NCBI GenBank assembly: GCA_009693435.1
Contig: SHXF01000094.1
Coordinates: forward strand, 1 to 16,297
Origin: Betaproteobacteria bacterium
Lineage (GTDB): Bacteria; Pseudomonadota; Gammaproteobacteria; Burkholderiales; SG8-39
Direction of reading: 5' to 3'
Length of the DNA: 16,297 nucleotides
Part shown: piece by piece, positions 7,264-15,074 of the stretch
Position numbering within the stretch: the stretch's first letter is position 1
Layout: every line of letters begins with the position of its first letter
Notes under the pieces: generated by a model
The model's input: only the letters and a program-made list of their open reading frames with translations
What the model was told of the DNA's origin: nothing
Database searches by the model: none
Translations under genes and position numbers: made by a program

Positions 7264-10116
7264 TTATTCCTTGCTCGCCTGGCTGCCTGGCTTCTGCGCG
7301 ACCGGCCGTTTCGCTGCGGCGGCGAAGTCGCCGGCCTTGACGATGGAGAGGTTCGACAAGTCGATGTGGCGGCGCATCGCCTGGAGGATGTCGGCCGGTT
7401 TCAGTGCGGCGATGCGGCGTTCGAATTCCTCGTCCCACGCAAGGGTCCGGCCAAGGTACAAGTAGGAATTGAGGCGCGCTGCCAGGGATCCGTCGCGGGT
7501 GCGCACCAGGCGGCGCGCCTTGAGCATGCCCTCCCTGCCTTTTTGCACTTCCTCTCCGGTGAAGCCGTCGCCGAGCGCGCGCGCGATCTCCTCGCGGACC
7601 GACTGCTCCAGCTTCGCGCGATTCTCCGGCGCATAGATCGCCGACACGCCGAACTGGCCTTTGTCGTCGAGGCTGCCGATGCTGAGGAACGACCCGACCG
7701 AATAGGACAGGCCCTCGCGCTCGCGGATGCGCTGCGTGAGGCGCGCGTCGGACGCGCCGCCCAGCAGGTAGTTGCCCAGAATCAGCGCCGGATAGTCGGG
7801 ATGATCATCGCGCATGCGCAGGTTCATGCCAGCGCGGTAGACCGCGTTTGCCTTGTCCGGTGTCTCGATCACGCTGTCCATCGCCGGAATCGCTTCATAG
7901 CGCGACCCGATGCGCGTGTAGCGGCGCGGGCTTTTCCAGTCATCGAACAGTTCGGCGGCGAGCTTCGCCACCTGCTCGGGATCGAACGCTCCCACCACCG
8001 CCATCTCCGCGTCGGAGGCGCCGACCAGGTCGGCATGGCAGCGCCGCACCTCGTCCAGGGTCACGCGCTTCAGGCGTTCGATGCGCTCCTCGGGTGTCGC
8101 CGAATAAAACCAGTGCTCCGGCGCGTAGGGGCTGAGGTGCCGCGACAACTGCACGCTGGCGCGCGCGCTGGGATCGCTACGGCTGGCTTCGACGCCGGTG
8201 AGGGCGGCGGTGCGCAACTGTTCGAATTCGGCTTCGGGAAAGGCGGGCTGGCGCAGCACTTCGGCGACCAGCCGCAGCGTGTCCGGCAGGCTGTCCCGCA
8301 CCGTTTCAATGGAACCGCCTTCGTTGCCGACCCCGACCGAGGCCTTGAGCTGGTCGAATGCGTTGCGGATTTCCTCGCGTGATTTCAGGCGGGTGCCGCG
8401 CATCAGCATCGACCCGGCCATGCCGCAGGCCACGCTGCGGCCGGCCTTGGAGGCTTCGTCGCCCCAGCGCAGGTTGAGCTGCGCGACCACGGTGGCGCCG
8501 CGCGTCTGCTTGGGCAGCAAGACCAGTTTCAGTCCGCCCGGAAGCGTGCGGCGGATGAGGCGCGCTTCGATGCTCGCGGGCGCGGGATCGAAGGCTTCGC
8601 CCTGTGCCGTCACCGCCGAGCCGCGATAGTCCTTGAGCATGGCGGCGACATCCGGCACCGGCGGGATTTCGGCGCGATCGGCATTCGCTGTGGGCAGGAA
8701 CATCCCCAAAGTACGGTTGGCCGGCTTGAGGTAGTGGGTGGCGACACGCTGCACGTCGGCCGCGCTCACCTGGCGCAGGCGGTCGCGATGCAGGAACAAC
8801 ATGCGCCAGTCGCCCATTGCCGCGGTATCGGACAGTATCCGTCCCAGTGAATCGGATTTGGCCACGGACATTTCCACGTCATTCAGCAATCGCATGCGCG
8901 CGCGTTCCACCTCGTCCTCGGTAACCGGGCTCTTGGCGAAGCCTTCCAGCGTGTCCAGCAGCGCGTCGCGCGCCGCGTCCAGCGAGGATTCCTGGCGCAC
9001 CGACGCGCCGAAATAGGCGTAGCCCGCTTCGCGTTGCTGCAGTTCCGAGCCGAACGCCGAGCTGGCCCGGCCGCTTTGCACCAGCGCGCGGTGCAGCCTT
9101 CCGGAGGGCGTATGGCTGAGCAGGGCGACGAGGATGTCGACCGCGGCGTAATCCGCGTGGGTGCCGGGCGGCAGGTGATACATGGCGGAAACCAGTTGCA
9201 CGTCGCCGCTGCGCCGCAAGGTCACGGCGCGCTCGCCGTCCTGGGTCGGCTCCACGGTATAGGTGGGGCGCAGCGTGCGTGTCGGCTTCGGCAGTTTGCC
9301 GAAGCGCCGCTGCACCAGCGCCAGCGCGGTGGCCTCCTCGAACTTGCCGGCGATGATCAGCACGGCGTTGTCCGGCTGGTAATAGTGGCGGTAAAACGCT
9401 TGCAGGCGGTCGATCGACACGTTTTCGATATCGGAACGCGCGCCGATGATGGCGCGGCCGTAGTTGTGCCACAGGAATGCCGTCGCCGCGACCCGCTGGC
9501 GCAGCACGCTGGAGGGATTGTTCTCGCCGGACTCGAATTCGTTTCGCACCACGGTCATTTCCGCGTCGAGATCCTTTCTCGACACGAACGAATTGAGCAT
9601 GCGATCAGACTCCAGGTCGAGCGCCCAGTCCAGGTTGGCGGTGCTGGCCGCAAGCGTCTCGAAATAGTTGGTCCGGTCGAAAGAAGTGGTGCCGTTCCAG
9701 CGCGCCCCGTACTTGACGAAATCGCCTTTCGGGTTGGGCCGGCGCGGCGTGCCCCTGAACAGCAGATGCTCCAGCAGGTGGGCCATCCCCGATTCGCCGT
9801 AGCCTTCGTGCCGCGATCCCACCAGATAGGTGATGTTCACCGTGATGGTGTCGATCGACTCGTCGGGAATGAGCAGCACCTTCAGGCCGTTGGCGAGCCG
9901 GTATTCGGTCACGCCCTCGACGGTGGTGATTTTCTCCATTCCTTTAGGGACTGCGCCTGCGGGAACCGCTCCTTTGGCGATTGCGGCTGGCGGCGCGGAC
10001 TTCGCTGAGGTCGCCGGCGTGCCCGCGGCGCGCTGGGCCGCCGCAATGGGTGCGCCGGTGGCGAGTACGGCAAGCGAAACGGCCAGCGCTGTCAGGACAT
10101 ACGGGAGGCGATGCAT
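7264..10116 (-). CDS. secreted M16-family zinc metallopeptidase, two-domain (pitrilysin/insulinase type)
   Basis: A 950-residue periplasmic peptidase. Residues 1-27 are a signal peptide (LPYVLTALAVSLAVLATGAPIAAA), followed by an Ala/Pro-rich linker. The first M16 domain carries the inverted zinc motif HLLEH (His113, catalytic Glu116, His117). The third ligand is Glu193, in VVRNEFE, 76 residues later as the family requires. The second domain starts near residue 520. It has no HxxEH where expected (VACGMAGSMLMRGT, about 562-574), but keeps the REREGLSYSVG substrate-positioning motif towards the C-terminus. This is the normal pattern in which the second half closes the proteolytic chamber. The length fits PqqL-like fused enzymes. 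It is divergent from htpG and has only a distant AGAGG before the ATG. It probably degrades peptides in the periplasm. A specific substrate cannot be inferred. Confidence 0.95.
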   Translation of the reverse strand: MHRLPYVLTALAVSLAVLATGAPIAAAQRAAGTPATSAKSAPPAAIAKGAVPAGAVPKGMEKITTVEGVTEYRLANGLKVLLIPDESIDTITVNITYLVGSRHEGYGESGMAHLLEHLLFRGTPRRPNPKGDFVKYGARWNGTTSFDRTNYFETLAASTANLDWALDLESDRMLNSFVSRKDLDAEMTVVRNEFESGENNPSSVLRQRVAATAFLWHNYGRAIIGARSDIENVSIDRLQAFYRHYYQPDNAVLIIAGKFEEATALALVQRRFGKLPKPTRTLRPTYTVEPTQDGERAVTLRRSGDVQLVSAMYHLPPGTHADYAAVDILVALLSHTPSGRLHRALVQSGRASSAFGSELQQREAGYAYFGASVRQESSLDAARDALLDTLEGFAKSPVTEDEVERARMRLLNDVEMSVAKSDSLGRILSDTAAMGDWRMLFLHRDRLRQVSAADVQRVATHYLKPANRTLGMFLPTANADRAEIPPVPDVAAMLKDYRGSAVTAQGEAFDPAPASIEARLIRRTLPGGLKLVLLPKQTRGATVVAQLNLRWGDEASKAGRSVACGMAGSMLMRGTRLKSREEIRNAFDQLKASVGVGNEGGSIETVRDSLPDTLRLVAEVLRQPAFPEAEFEQLRTAALTGVEASRSDPSARASVQLSRHLSPYAPEHWFYSATPEERIERLKRVTLDEVRRCHADLVGASDAEMAVVGAFDPEQVAKLAAELFDDWKSPRRYTRIGSRYEAIPAMDSVIETPDKANAVYRAGMNLRMRDDHPDYPALILGNYLLGGASDARLTQRIREREGLSYSVGSFLSIGSLDDKGQFGVSAIYAPENRAKLEQSVREEIARALGDGFTGEEVQKGREGMLKARRLVRTRDGSLAARLNSYLYLGRTLAWDEEFERRIAALKPADILQAMRRHIDLSNLSIVKAGDFAAAAKRPVAQKPGSQASKE

Positions 10117-10318
10117 GGGCGTCTTGTGCCTCTTCGGCTAGGGTTAATGTGTGTCGGGTGGCGGACCGCCGGTCTTCGCGTCGGGCCGGATCAACTGACG
10201 CGGACGCAGCAACCGCGGGCGGTCCCCGCGCGGGGCAGTGGGCGCAGGCAAGGCGCTCAGCCGCTGCATTGCGCTGCAGTCGGATTTTAGCCGATGCGCA
10301 GGCGCGGGCAGGCCCGGG

Positions 10319-10347
10319 CTTGAAAATCCGGGTTGCAGGCCCCATCC
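10319..10347 (+). promoter_or_regulatory. sigma-32 (RpoH) heat-shock promoter of htpG
   Basis: CTTGAAA at 10319-10325 and CCCCATCC at 10340-10347 are separated by 14 bases. The RpoH consensus is CTTGAAA, 11-15 bases, CCCCATNT, so all of the -35 and the core of the -10 match. Transcription would begin near 10353, giving a leader of about 40 bases before the htpG ATG. Confidence 0.85.
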
Positions 10348-10392
10348 TCGACTGGTTCCGGCAATAACCGGTGTGCAACCAGAAGGCAAATC

Positions 10393-12333
10393 ATGACGAC
10401 TGAAACCGCAAAAGAAACCCTTGGATTTCAAGCCGAGGTCAAGCAACTCCTGAACCTGATGATTCACTCCTTGTACAGCAACAAGGAAATTTTCCTCCGC
10501 GAACTGATTTCCAATGCTTCGGACGCGGCCGACAAGCTGCGTTTCGAAGCACTGTCCGACAATGCGTTGTACGGCGCCGATGCCGACCTGAAAATCCGGG
10601 TCAGCTTCGACAAGGCGGCACGGACCCTTACCATCGCCGACAACGGCGTCGGCATGTCCCGCGAAGAAGTCATCCACAACATCGGCACCATCGCCAAGTC
10701 GGGCACGCGCGAATTTTTTCAAACCTTGACGGGCGACCAGGCGAAGGACGCCAACCTTATCGGTCAGTTCGGCGTCGGCTTTTACTCGTCCTTCATTGCC
10801 GCCGATCGCGTCACCCTGACCACGCGCCGCGCCGGGTTGCCGGCCGACCAGGCGGTGCGCTGGCAATGCGACCTCGCCCAGGGCGGCGGCGAATACAGCA
10901 TCGAGGCGGTGGAGCAAGCCGCTCGCGGCACCGAGGTGGTGCTGCACCTGCGCGAAGGCGAAGACGAACTGCTCGACGATTACCGACTGAAAAGCATCAT
11001 CCGCAAGTACTCAGACCACATCGCCATCCCGATCATGATGAAGAAATACGAATGGGACAAGGACAAGGGGGAGCAGGTCGCAACGGACAAGGAGGAGTCG
11101 GTCAATCAGGCCAGCGCGCTGTGGGCGCGGCCGAAGTCCGAGGTGACAGAAGAACAGTACCGCGAGTTCTACAAGCACGTGGCGCATGACAACGACGAGC
11201 CGCTGGCCTACACGCACAATCGGGTCGAAGGCCGCCAGGAGTACACCCAGCTACTCTACCTGCCCGCGCACGCACCGTTCGATCTCTGGGACAGGCAGAA
11301 CCGGCGCGGCATCAAGCTCTACGTGCGCCGCGTGTTCATCATGGACGACGCCGAGCAGTTGATGCCGGCCTACCTGCGCTTCGTGCGCGGGGTAGTCGAC
11401 TCGGCCGACCTGCCGCTCAACGTGTCGCGGGAAATCCTGCAGCAGAGCAAGGACATCGACGCCATCCGCTCCGGCTGCACCAAGCGCGTGCTGTCGCTGC
11501 TGGAGGACCTGGCGGAAAACAGCAAGGACAAGTACACGACCTTCTGGAAGGAATTCGGCAAGGTGATCAAGGAAGGCGTGGGCGAGGACTTTGCCAACAA
11601 GGATCGCCTCGCCAAATTGCTGCGCTTCTCGAGCACGCAGACCGACGGCGAGGATCAGGCGGTATCGCTCGCCGACTACGTGGCGCGGATGAAGGAGGGG
11701 CAGGACAACATCTACTACGTCACCGCCGAAACCTTCCTGTCGGCGAAGAACAGCCCGCACCTGGAAATATTCAGGAAGCGGGGCATCGAGGTACTGCTGC
11801 TGTCGGAACGCGTGGACGAATGGATGGTGTCCAACCTGCACGAGTTCGAGGGCAAGCAGCTGCAGTCGGTCGCCAAAGGCGGGCTGGACCTGGGCAAGCT
11901 GGAAACCGAGGCAGACAAGAAGGAACAGGAGCAACTCACCGGCGAATACAAGGAACTGCTCGCGAAGCTGAAAGAGGCGCTGGGCGACAAGGTGAAGGAC
12001 GTGCGCGTCACCGCTCGCCTGACCAGTTCACCCGCCTGCCTGGTCGCCGACGAACACGATCTGGGGGGGAACCTCGCCCGCATACTCAAGGCGGCCGGAC
12101 AGTCGGCGCCGCAGACCAAGCCGATCCTCGAAATCAACCCGACGCACCCGATGGTGCAGCGGCTGAAGTACGAGGAGCCGCGCTTTTCCGACTGGGGGCA
12201 CCTGCTGTTCGACCAGGCGCTGCTTGCCGAGGGCGGGCAACTCGAGGACCCCGCCGGTTTCGTCAAACGACTCAACGAGCTCATGCTCGAAATGGCCGGG
12301 AGCGGACCGTCGCGCATCATCATGCCGGGATAG
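10393..12333 (+). CDS. htpG: molecular chaperone HtpG (bacterial Hsp90)
   Basis: A 646-residue cytosolic ATP-dependent chaperone dimer. The GHKL ATPase elements are [13 protein letters not shown] with Glu37 and Asn41, the DNGVGM box with Asp83 (81-88), GTIAKSGT (98-105), and the lid/G-box [11 protein letters not shown] (124-134). The middle domain has [13 protein letters not shown], with the arginine that reaches the nucleotide. The C-terminus has the dimerisation region and ends IIMPG. I chose the ATG at 10393, with AGAAGG six bases upstream. A TTG at 10333 would add 20 residues unlike the family and would overlap the promoter's -10. The gene is expressed from a near-consensus sigma-32 promoter and has a class IV-type deacetylase gene 57 bp downstream. 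The full-length family architecture makes this call very safe. Confidence 0.98.
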   Translation: MTTETAKETLGFQAEVKQLLNLMIHSLYSNKEIFLRELISNASDAADKLRFEALSDNALYGADADLKIRVSFDKAARTLTIADNGVGMSREEVIHNIGTIAKSGTREFFQTLTGDQAKDANLIGQFGVGFYSSFIAADRVTLTTRRAGLPADQAVRWQCDLAQGGGEYSIEAVEQAARGTEVVLHLREGEDELLDDYRLKSIIRKYSDHIAIPIMMKKYEWDKDKGEQVATDKEESVNQASALWARPKSEVTEEQYREFYKHVAHDNDEPLAYTHNRVEGRQEYTQLLYLPAHAPFDLWDRQNRRGIKLYVRRVFIMDDAEQLMPAYLRFVRGVVDSADLPLNVSREILQQSKDIDAIRSGCTKRVLSLLEDLAENSKDKYTTFWKEFGKVIKEGVGEDFANKDRLAKLLRFSSTQTDGEDQAVSLADYVARMKEGQDNIYYVTAETFLSAKNSPHLEIFRKRGIEVLLLSERVDEWMVSNLHEFEGKQLQSVAKGGLDLGKLETEADKKEQEQLTGEYKELLAKLKEALGDKVKDVRVTARLTSSPACLVADEHDLGGNLARILKAAGQSAPQTKPILEINPTHPMVQRLKYEEPRFSDWGHLLFDQALLAEGGQLEDPAGFVKRLNELMLEMAGSGPSRIIMPG

Positions 12334-12387
12334 TCGCAGGACGCATTGGCGAAGCCGGGATAGAGACCAACCGTTCCCGCAGGACGC
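12324..12387 (+). repeat. imperfect short duplication around the htpG stop codon
   Basis: GCCGGGATAG occurs at 12324-12333 (including the htpG TAG) and again at 12354-12363. CGCAGGACGC occurs at 12335-12344 and again at 12378-12387. The two pairs are in the same order, so the intergenic region looks like a small tandem duplication of the gene end. The second copy supplies the AGGA used by the next gene. Confidence 0.7.
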
Positions 12388-12390
12388 GCG

Positions 12391-13287
12391 CTGAAGGTCT
12401 TCTATTCCGACCACTTCGTCCTGCCGCTGCCAGCCGGGCATCGTTTTCCCATGACCAAGTACGCCCGCTTGCGGGAACGGGTGCTGGCGGGCCCGCTGCA
12501 GGCCGAGTGCCGGGTGCCGGAGGCGGCGAGCGATGCCCAGATCCTGCTCGCGCATGATGCGGACTATCTGGAGCGGTTGAAGCAAGGCACGCTTGCTCAC
12601 GCGGAAATCCGCCGCATCGGATTTCCCTGGTCGGCTGAAATGGTGGAGCGCTCGCGCCGGTCGAGCGGCGCAACCATCGCCGCCTGCCGCGCCGCGCTCG
12701 CCGAGGGCATCGCAGCGAACCTGGCGGGCGGCACGCATCACGCATTCCGCGACCGGGGCGAGGGCTATTGCGTGTTCAACGACAGCGCCATCGCCGCGCG
12801 CGTGCTGCAGGCGGAGGGCTCGATCAGCAGGGTGCTGGTGGTGGATTGCGACGTGCACCAAGGGAACGGCACGGCGTCTATTTTCTCCGGGGACGAGAGC
12901 GTGTACACCTTCTCCATCCACGGCGCGAACAACTTTCCCTTTACCAAGGTAGCGAGCGACCTGGACATCGCGCTCGAGGACGACACGGGCGATGCGGCCT
13001 ATCTGCAGGCGCTCGCGGGCGGGCTCGCGACGGCGCTCGCGCAGTCGCAACCGGGTCTCGTGATCTATCTTGCCGGCGCGGATCCGTACGTCGATGACCG
13101 CCTCGGGAAATTGGCTCTCACCAAGCAGGGATTGCTTGCGCGCGACCGTCTGGTGATTGAAACCTGCGCGCAACGCAGCCTGCCGGTGGCCGTCACCATG
13201 GCGGGCGGCTATGCGCGGCACATCGATGACACGGTCGATATCCACTACCAGACGCTGGAAACCGCGGCCTGGCACTGCAACCGGTAG
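12391..13287 (+). CDS. histone deacetylase superfamily protein, class IV (HDAC11-like)
   Basis: 298 residues if started at the CTG at 12391. The first ATG, at 12451, gives only 278. Codons 12391-12450 encode [20 protein letters not shown], which matches the usual family N-terminus, so the shorter start would remove conserved sequence. AGGA (12381-12384) lies six bases before the CTG, and an in-frame stop at 12361 closes the frame. Zinc-hydrolase motifs (298-residue numbering) are [19 protein letters not shown] (His116/His117), [11 protein letters not shown] (zinc ligands Asp154 and His156), [12 protein letters not shown] (zinc ligand Asp231) and MAGGYA (Tyr274). The DRLG-L-L spacing after the third ligand is typical of class IV. 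It would remove acyl groups from lysines or polyamines in the cytoplasm. It lies 57 bp behind htpG on the same strand. The substrate is not known. Confidence 0.92.
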   Translation: MKVFYSDHFVLPLPAGHRFPMTKYARLRERVLAGPLQAECRVPEAASDAQILLAHDADYLERLKQGTLAHAEIRRIGFPWSAEMVERSRRSSGATIAACRAALAEGIAANLAGGTHHAFRDRGEGYCVFNDSAIAARVLQAEGSISRVLVVDCDVHQGNGTASIFSGDESVYTFSIHGANNFPFTKVASDLDIALEDDTGDAAYLQALAGGLATALAQSQPGLVIYLAGADPYVDDRLGKLALTKQGLLARDRLVIETCAQRSLPVAVTMAGGYARHIDDTVDIHYQTLETAAWHCNR

Positions 13288-13304
13288 CACCCGGGCACGA
13301 CCAT

Positions 13305-13379
13305 CGTAGGGCGCGGATTCATCGCGCCATGGTCGCGGGAAAACCACCGGTATTCGGCGCGCTGAAGCCGCGCCCTACG
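13305..13379. repeat. imperfect 24-bp inverted repeat (REP/BIME-like element)
   Basis: The left arm (13305-13328) begins CGTAGGGCGCGG. The right arm (13356-13379) ends CCGCGCCCTACG. The arms pair over 24 positions with two mismatches, around a 27-base loop. Dispersed intergenic palindromes starting with GTAGGGCG are common in beta- and gammaproteobacteria. The element follows the deacetylase stop by 17 bases, may act as its transcript end, and ends exactly where a truncated gene begins. Confidence 0.85.
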
Positions 13380-13380
13380 G

Positions 13381-13534
13381 CTGCGCTCTAGCGAACGACC
13401 CGCTGCGAACGCAGGACCGCGAAGACATCCGCATGCTGCTGAAAAACAACCTATCCAAACTGGACATGTCCGAAGTACGCGAGTATTTTCTTCTCTTCAA
13501 CAGGGAAAACCTGCTCGATGAACTCCTGCGCTGA
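13381..13534 (+). pseudogene. C-terminal remnant of a nucleotidyltransferase-like (AbiEii/DUF6036-type) gene
   Basis: The frame ending at TGA 13532-13534 reads ALANDPLRTQDREDIRMLLKNN, then LSKLDMSEVREYFLLFNRENLLDELLR. The pattern R-x-QDREDI-x-x-LL, a gap, LD-x-x-EVR-x-YF and a Leu-rich end is what I recall from the C-termini of small nucleotidyltransferase-like proteins in abortive-infection and toxin contexts. No start codon or N-terminal nucleotidyltransferase motif remains, because the frame runs straight into the inverted repeat. It overlaps the next small gene by 17 bases, as an intact operon pair would. Family placement is tentative; the truncation is clear if the placement is right. 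Confidence 0.5.
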
Positions 13535-13700
13535 TCCCGCCGAATCTCCGATTGCCGCAAACGCCGGCCTCACGGTGCCGGCGCCGCATGCGGACGACCC
13601 TTATCGCGTGCTCGATGAGCTGATGGCGGTAATCGAGGCGCTGTGCCCTGTTTGGCCGGAACGCGGAACTTTCAAGGACGGGGGCCAGTGGCTTCTTTGA
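13518..13700 (+). CDS. small hypothetical protein
   Basis: A 60-residue acidic protein. The N-terminal third is low in conserved-looking sequence. The C-terminal half, DDPYRVLDELMAVIEALCPVWPERGTFKDGGQWLL, looks like a compact conserved domain with an amphipathic helix and a CPVWP turn. I believe similar short proteins follow nucleotidyltransferase-like genes elsewhere, but I cannot name a family. The start overlaps the preceding gene remnant by 17 bases and has only GGGAA-like purines (13503-13507) as a ribosome site. Its presumed partner is truncated, so it may no longer be functional. Confidence 0.5.
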   Translation: MNSCADPAESPIAANAGLTVPAPHADDPYRVLDELMAVIEALCPVWPERGTFKDGGQWLL

Positions 13701-13934
13701 TGGTGCGGCCGCACGCGCATTACGAAACGCGGTCCACCAACTTTATTTTTGGCATGGCGCCCGTTCGCGTTGCCGATACGAGGCACCTCGGCTTTTTGAG
13801 CCGGAAAACGATTCCATCATCGCCAGAATGTATCGCTCGTTTTGCATGGTATTGGCGGGAGGGGGTGAGCAACGCGGCATCGGGATCGAGAATAGCAACG
13901 GGCGATTCAATTGCACCGAACCGGAGCCGGCAAT

Positions 13935-13963
13935 TTGATCGGTGTAATCTCTTGCTGTAGACT
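13935..13963 (+). promoter_or_regulatory. sigma-70-type promoter of the Phd/PIN operon
   Basis: TTGATC (13935-13940) and TAGACT (13958-13963) are 17 bases apart, each matching four of six consensus positions. The position is right for a transcript starting about 20 bases before the antitoxin ATG. Confidence 0.55.
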
Positions 13964-13966
13964 AAT

Positions 13967-13978
13967 CTGACTAGTCAG
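13967..13978. promoter_or_regulatory. palindromic operator candidate for the Phd-type antitoxin
   Basis: CTGACTAGTCAG is a perfect 12-bp palindrome just after the -10 box, overlapping the AGGAG ribosome site (13977-13981). A related GACTA half-site lies upstream in TAGACTA (13958-13964). Phd/YefM antitoxins repress their own operons through such palindromes, so bound antitoxin would block both the start site and translation initiation. Confidence 0.55.
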
Positions 13979-13988
13979 GAGTAGAACC

Positions 13989-14228
13989 ATGGAAAAACTC
14001 AGTATTTACAACGCCAAGGCGCACTTCTCCAAGGTCATCGAAATGGCGGAGTCCGGCCGCGAAACCGCGATCACCAAACACGGACGCGTAGTCGCCCGGA
14101 TCGTCCCGGCTCAAGAACCCGTCTGGGACCGCTCCGATGTGTTGGATGAGGTCGAGGCTTTGCGCAAGAAACTCGCGGTGAAGAAGGCATTCAGCATCGC
14201 GAAATTGATGGCTGACGGCCGCCTCTAA
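13989..14228 (+). CDS. Phd/YefM-family antitoxin
   Basis: A 79-residue type II antitoxin. The N-terminal half has the Phd fold signature: IYNAKAHFSKVIEMAESGRETAITKHGRVVARIVP (about 6-40). This part forms the DNA-binding dimer. The remaining acidic/basic stretch DRSDVLDEVEALRKKLAVKKAFSIAKLMADGRL would be the toxin-binding tail. AGGAG lies seven bases before the ATG. The stop codon shares one base with the start of the toxin gene (TAATG), so the two are translationally coupled. The protein should neutralise the PIN-domain toxin and repress the operon through the palindrome in the leader. Confidence 0.92.
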   Translation: MEKLSIYNAKAHFSKVIEMAESGRETAITKHGRVVARIVPAQEPVWDRSDVLDEVEALRKKLAVKKAFSIAKLMADGRL

Positions 14229-14629
14229 TGGCGTTTGTTCGAGATGCTTCGGTTGCCGTGGCGTGGGTAGTGTCAAGCCAATCCACTGCCTACACGCGGC
14301 GGATTCGATTGTTGGCCAAGCGCGAGCCCTACCACGTGCCATCGATCTTTCACGCTGAGGTCACCAACGTCCTGGTCACTCTGCAACGCCGCGCGATTCT
14401 TAACGAAAGTGGCGCGGCTGCGGCGGCGGATGTGCTCGAACGGCTTGCGCCCGTGGTTCATCCCCTGAAATTGGGCATCCTCGAATTAAGGGATCTGGCG
14501 TTGCGTCATGGTCTAAGCGCTTACGACGCAAGTTACCTTGCGCTCTCCTTGGAGCTCAAGCTCCCCATTGCTTGCGGCGATCGGCCTTTGCGCAACGCAC
14601 TTAAAGCCGCGGGCGTGCGGCTCGCGTGA
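14228..14629 (+). CDS. vapC: PIN-domain ribonuclease toxin (VapC-like)
   Basis: A 133-residue PIN nuclease. Members cleave tRNA or other RNAs with Mg2+ or Mn2+. The four conserved acidic positions are visible: Asp6 in VRDASVAV, Glu44 in FHAEVTNVL, Asp100 in LSAYDASYLALS, and Asp118 in ACGDRPLRNA. The usual T-x-D strand before the last acid is replaced by ACGD, which is within family variation. Length is normal. It starts inside the antitoxin stop codon (TAATG), giving the standard antitoxin-then-toxin order. Nothing suggests inactivation. Cellular target is not predictable from sequence. Confidence 0.92.
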   Translation: MAFVRDASVAVAWVVSSQSTAYTRRIRLLAKREPYHVPSIFHAEVTNVLVTLQRRAILNESGAAAAADVLERLAPVVHPLKLGILELRDLALRHGLSAYDASYLALSLELKLPIACGDRPLRNALKAAGVRLA

Positions 14630-14748
14630 GTAGTCTTAGGTCCATCGCAGTATTGGCGCTACAAATCGGCGCTAAGTCGGGCGCACGCCGCCAGCGCAGC
14701 ATCACGTCGTATCCATCAGACCTGTCTGTGTCGCGCTGCGTCTGTCGA

Positions 14749-14777
14749 TTGACGATTAACGCGTCTCGATATACATT
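14749..14777 (+). promoter_or_regulatory. promoter placing higB on a leaderless mRNA
   Basis: TTGACG (14749-14754, five of six consensus) and TACATT (14772-14777, four of six) are exactly 17 bases apart. Only five bases separate the -10 from the higB ATG at 14783, so transcription should start at or next to the start codon. No Shine-Dalgarno sequence is present. Confidence 0.6.
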
Positions 14778-14782
14778 GCGCG

Positions 14783-15064
14783 ATGACGATACGCTCCTTC
14801 CGGTGTGCCGACACTGAATCCCTTTTCGAAGGGAAAGGCGCCAAACGATTCAGAAACATCGAGAGCGTGGCGCAGCGAAAGCTCCAAATGCTTGAAGATG
14901 CCGTGGAGTTGCGCGACTTGAAATCGCCCCCCGGCAATCGCCTGGAGGCTTTGAGCGGCGACCGTGTAGGCCAGCACAGCGTCCGTATTAACAAGCAGTG
15001 GCGTGTGTGTTTTGTCTGGACCAAGGCGGGGCCGGAAAACGTTGAAATAGTTGATTATCACTGA
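14783..15064 (+). CDS. higB: HigB-type toxin (RelE superfamily mRNA interferase)
   Basis: A 93-residue ribosome-dependent mRNA interferase. Family features are the start MTIRSFRCADTESLFEGK, then RKLQMLEDAVELRDLKSPPGNRLEAL (32-57), GQHSVRINKQWRVCF (63-77), and the end VEIVDYH. Arg68, Arg74 and the terminal His93 occupy the usual catalytic or RNA-contact positions. The toxin precedes its antitoxin by 10 bases, the reversed order typical of higBA. The ATG start matches the family N-terminus but has no ribosome site, and the promoter lies immediately upstream. It appears intact. Confidence 0.93.
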   Translation: MTIRSFRCADTESLFEGKGAKRFRNIESVAQRKLQMLEDAVELRDLKSPPGNRLEALSGDRVGQHSVRINKQWRVCFVWTKAGPENVEIVDYH

Positions 15065-15074
15065 GAGGCAGAGC

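Noticed and set aside
9034..10008. + strand open frame (324 codons) opposite the M16 peptidase N-terminal half
   Set aside because: It mirrors the peptidase codons, lacks motifs, and is typical of antisense frames in high-GC DNA. The same applies to 7366-8382.
12028..13347. Long - strand open frame (439 codons) antisense to the deacetylase gene
   Set aside because: It is Arg/His-rich, has no domain, and lies opposite a gene with full catalytic motifs. It is a GC-rich shadow frame.
13643..13960. Open frame after the small hypothetical gene, plus a second frame open to a stop at 13938
   Set aside because: Neither shows a ribosome site, domain or family-like pattern, and both run into the toxin-antitoxin promoter. 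They may hold decayed coding sequence, but this cannot be supported.
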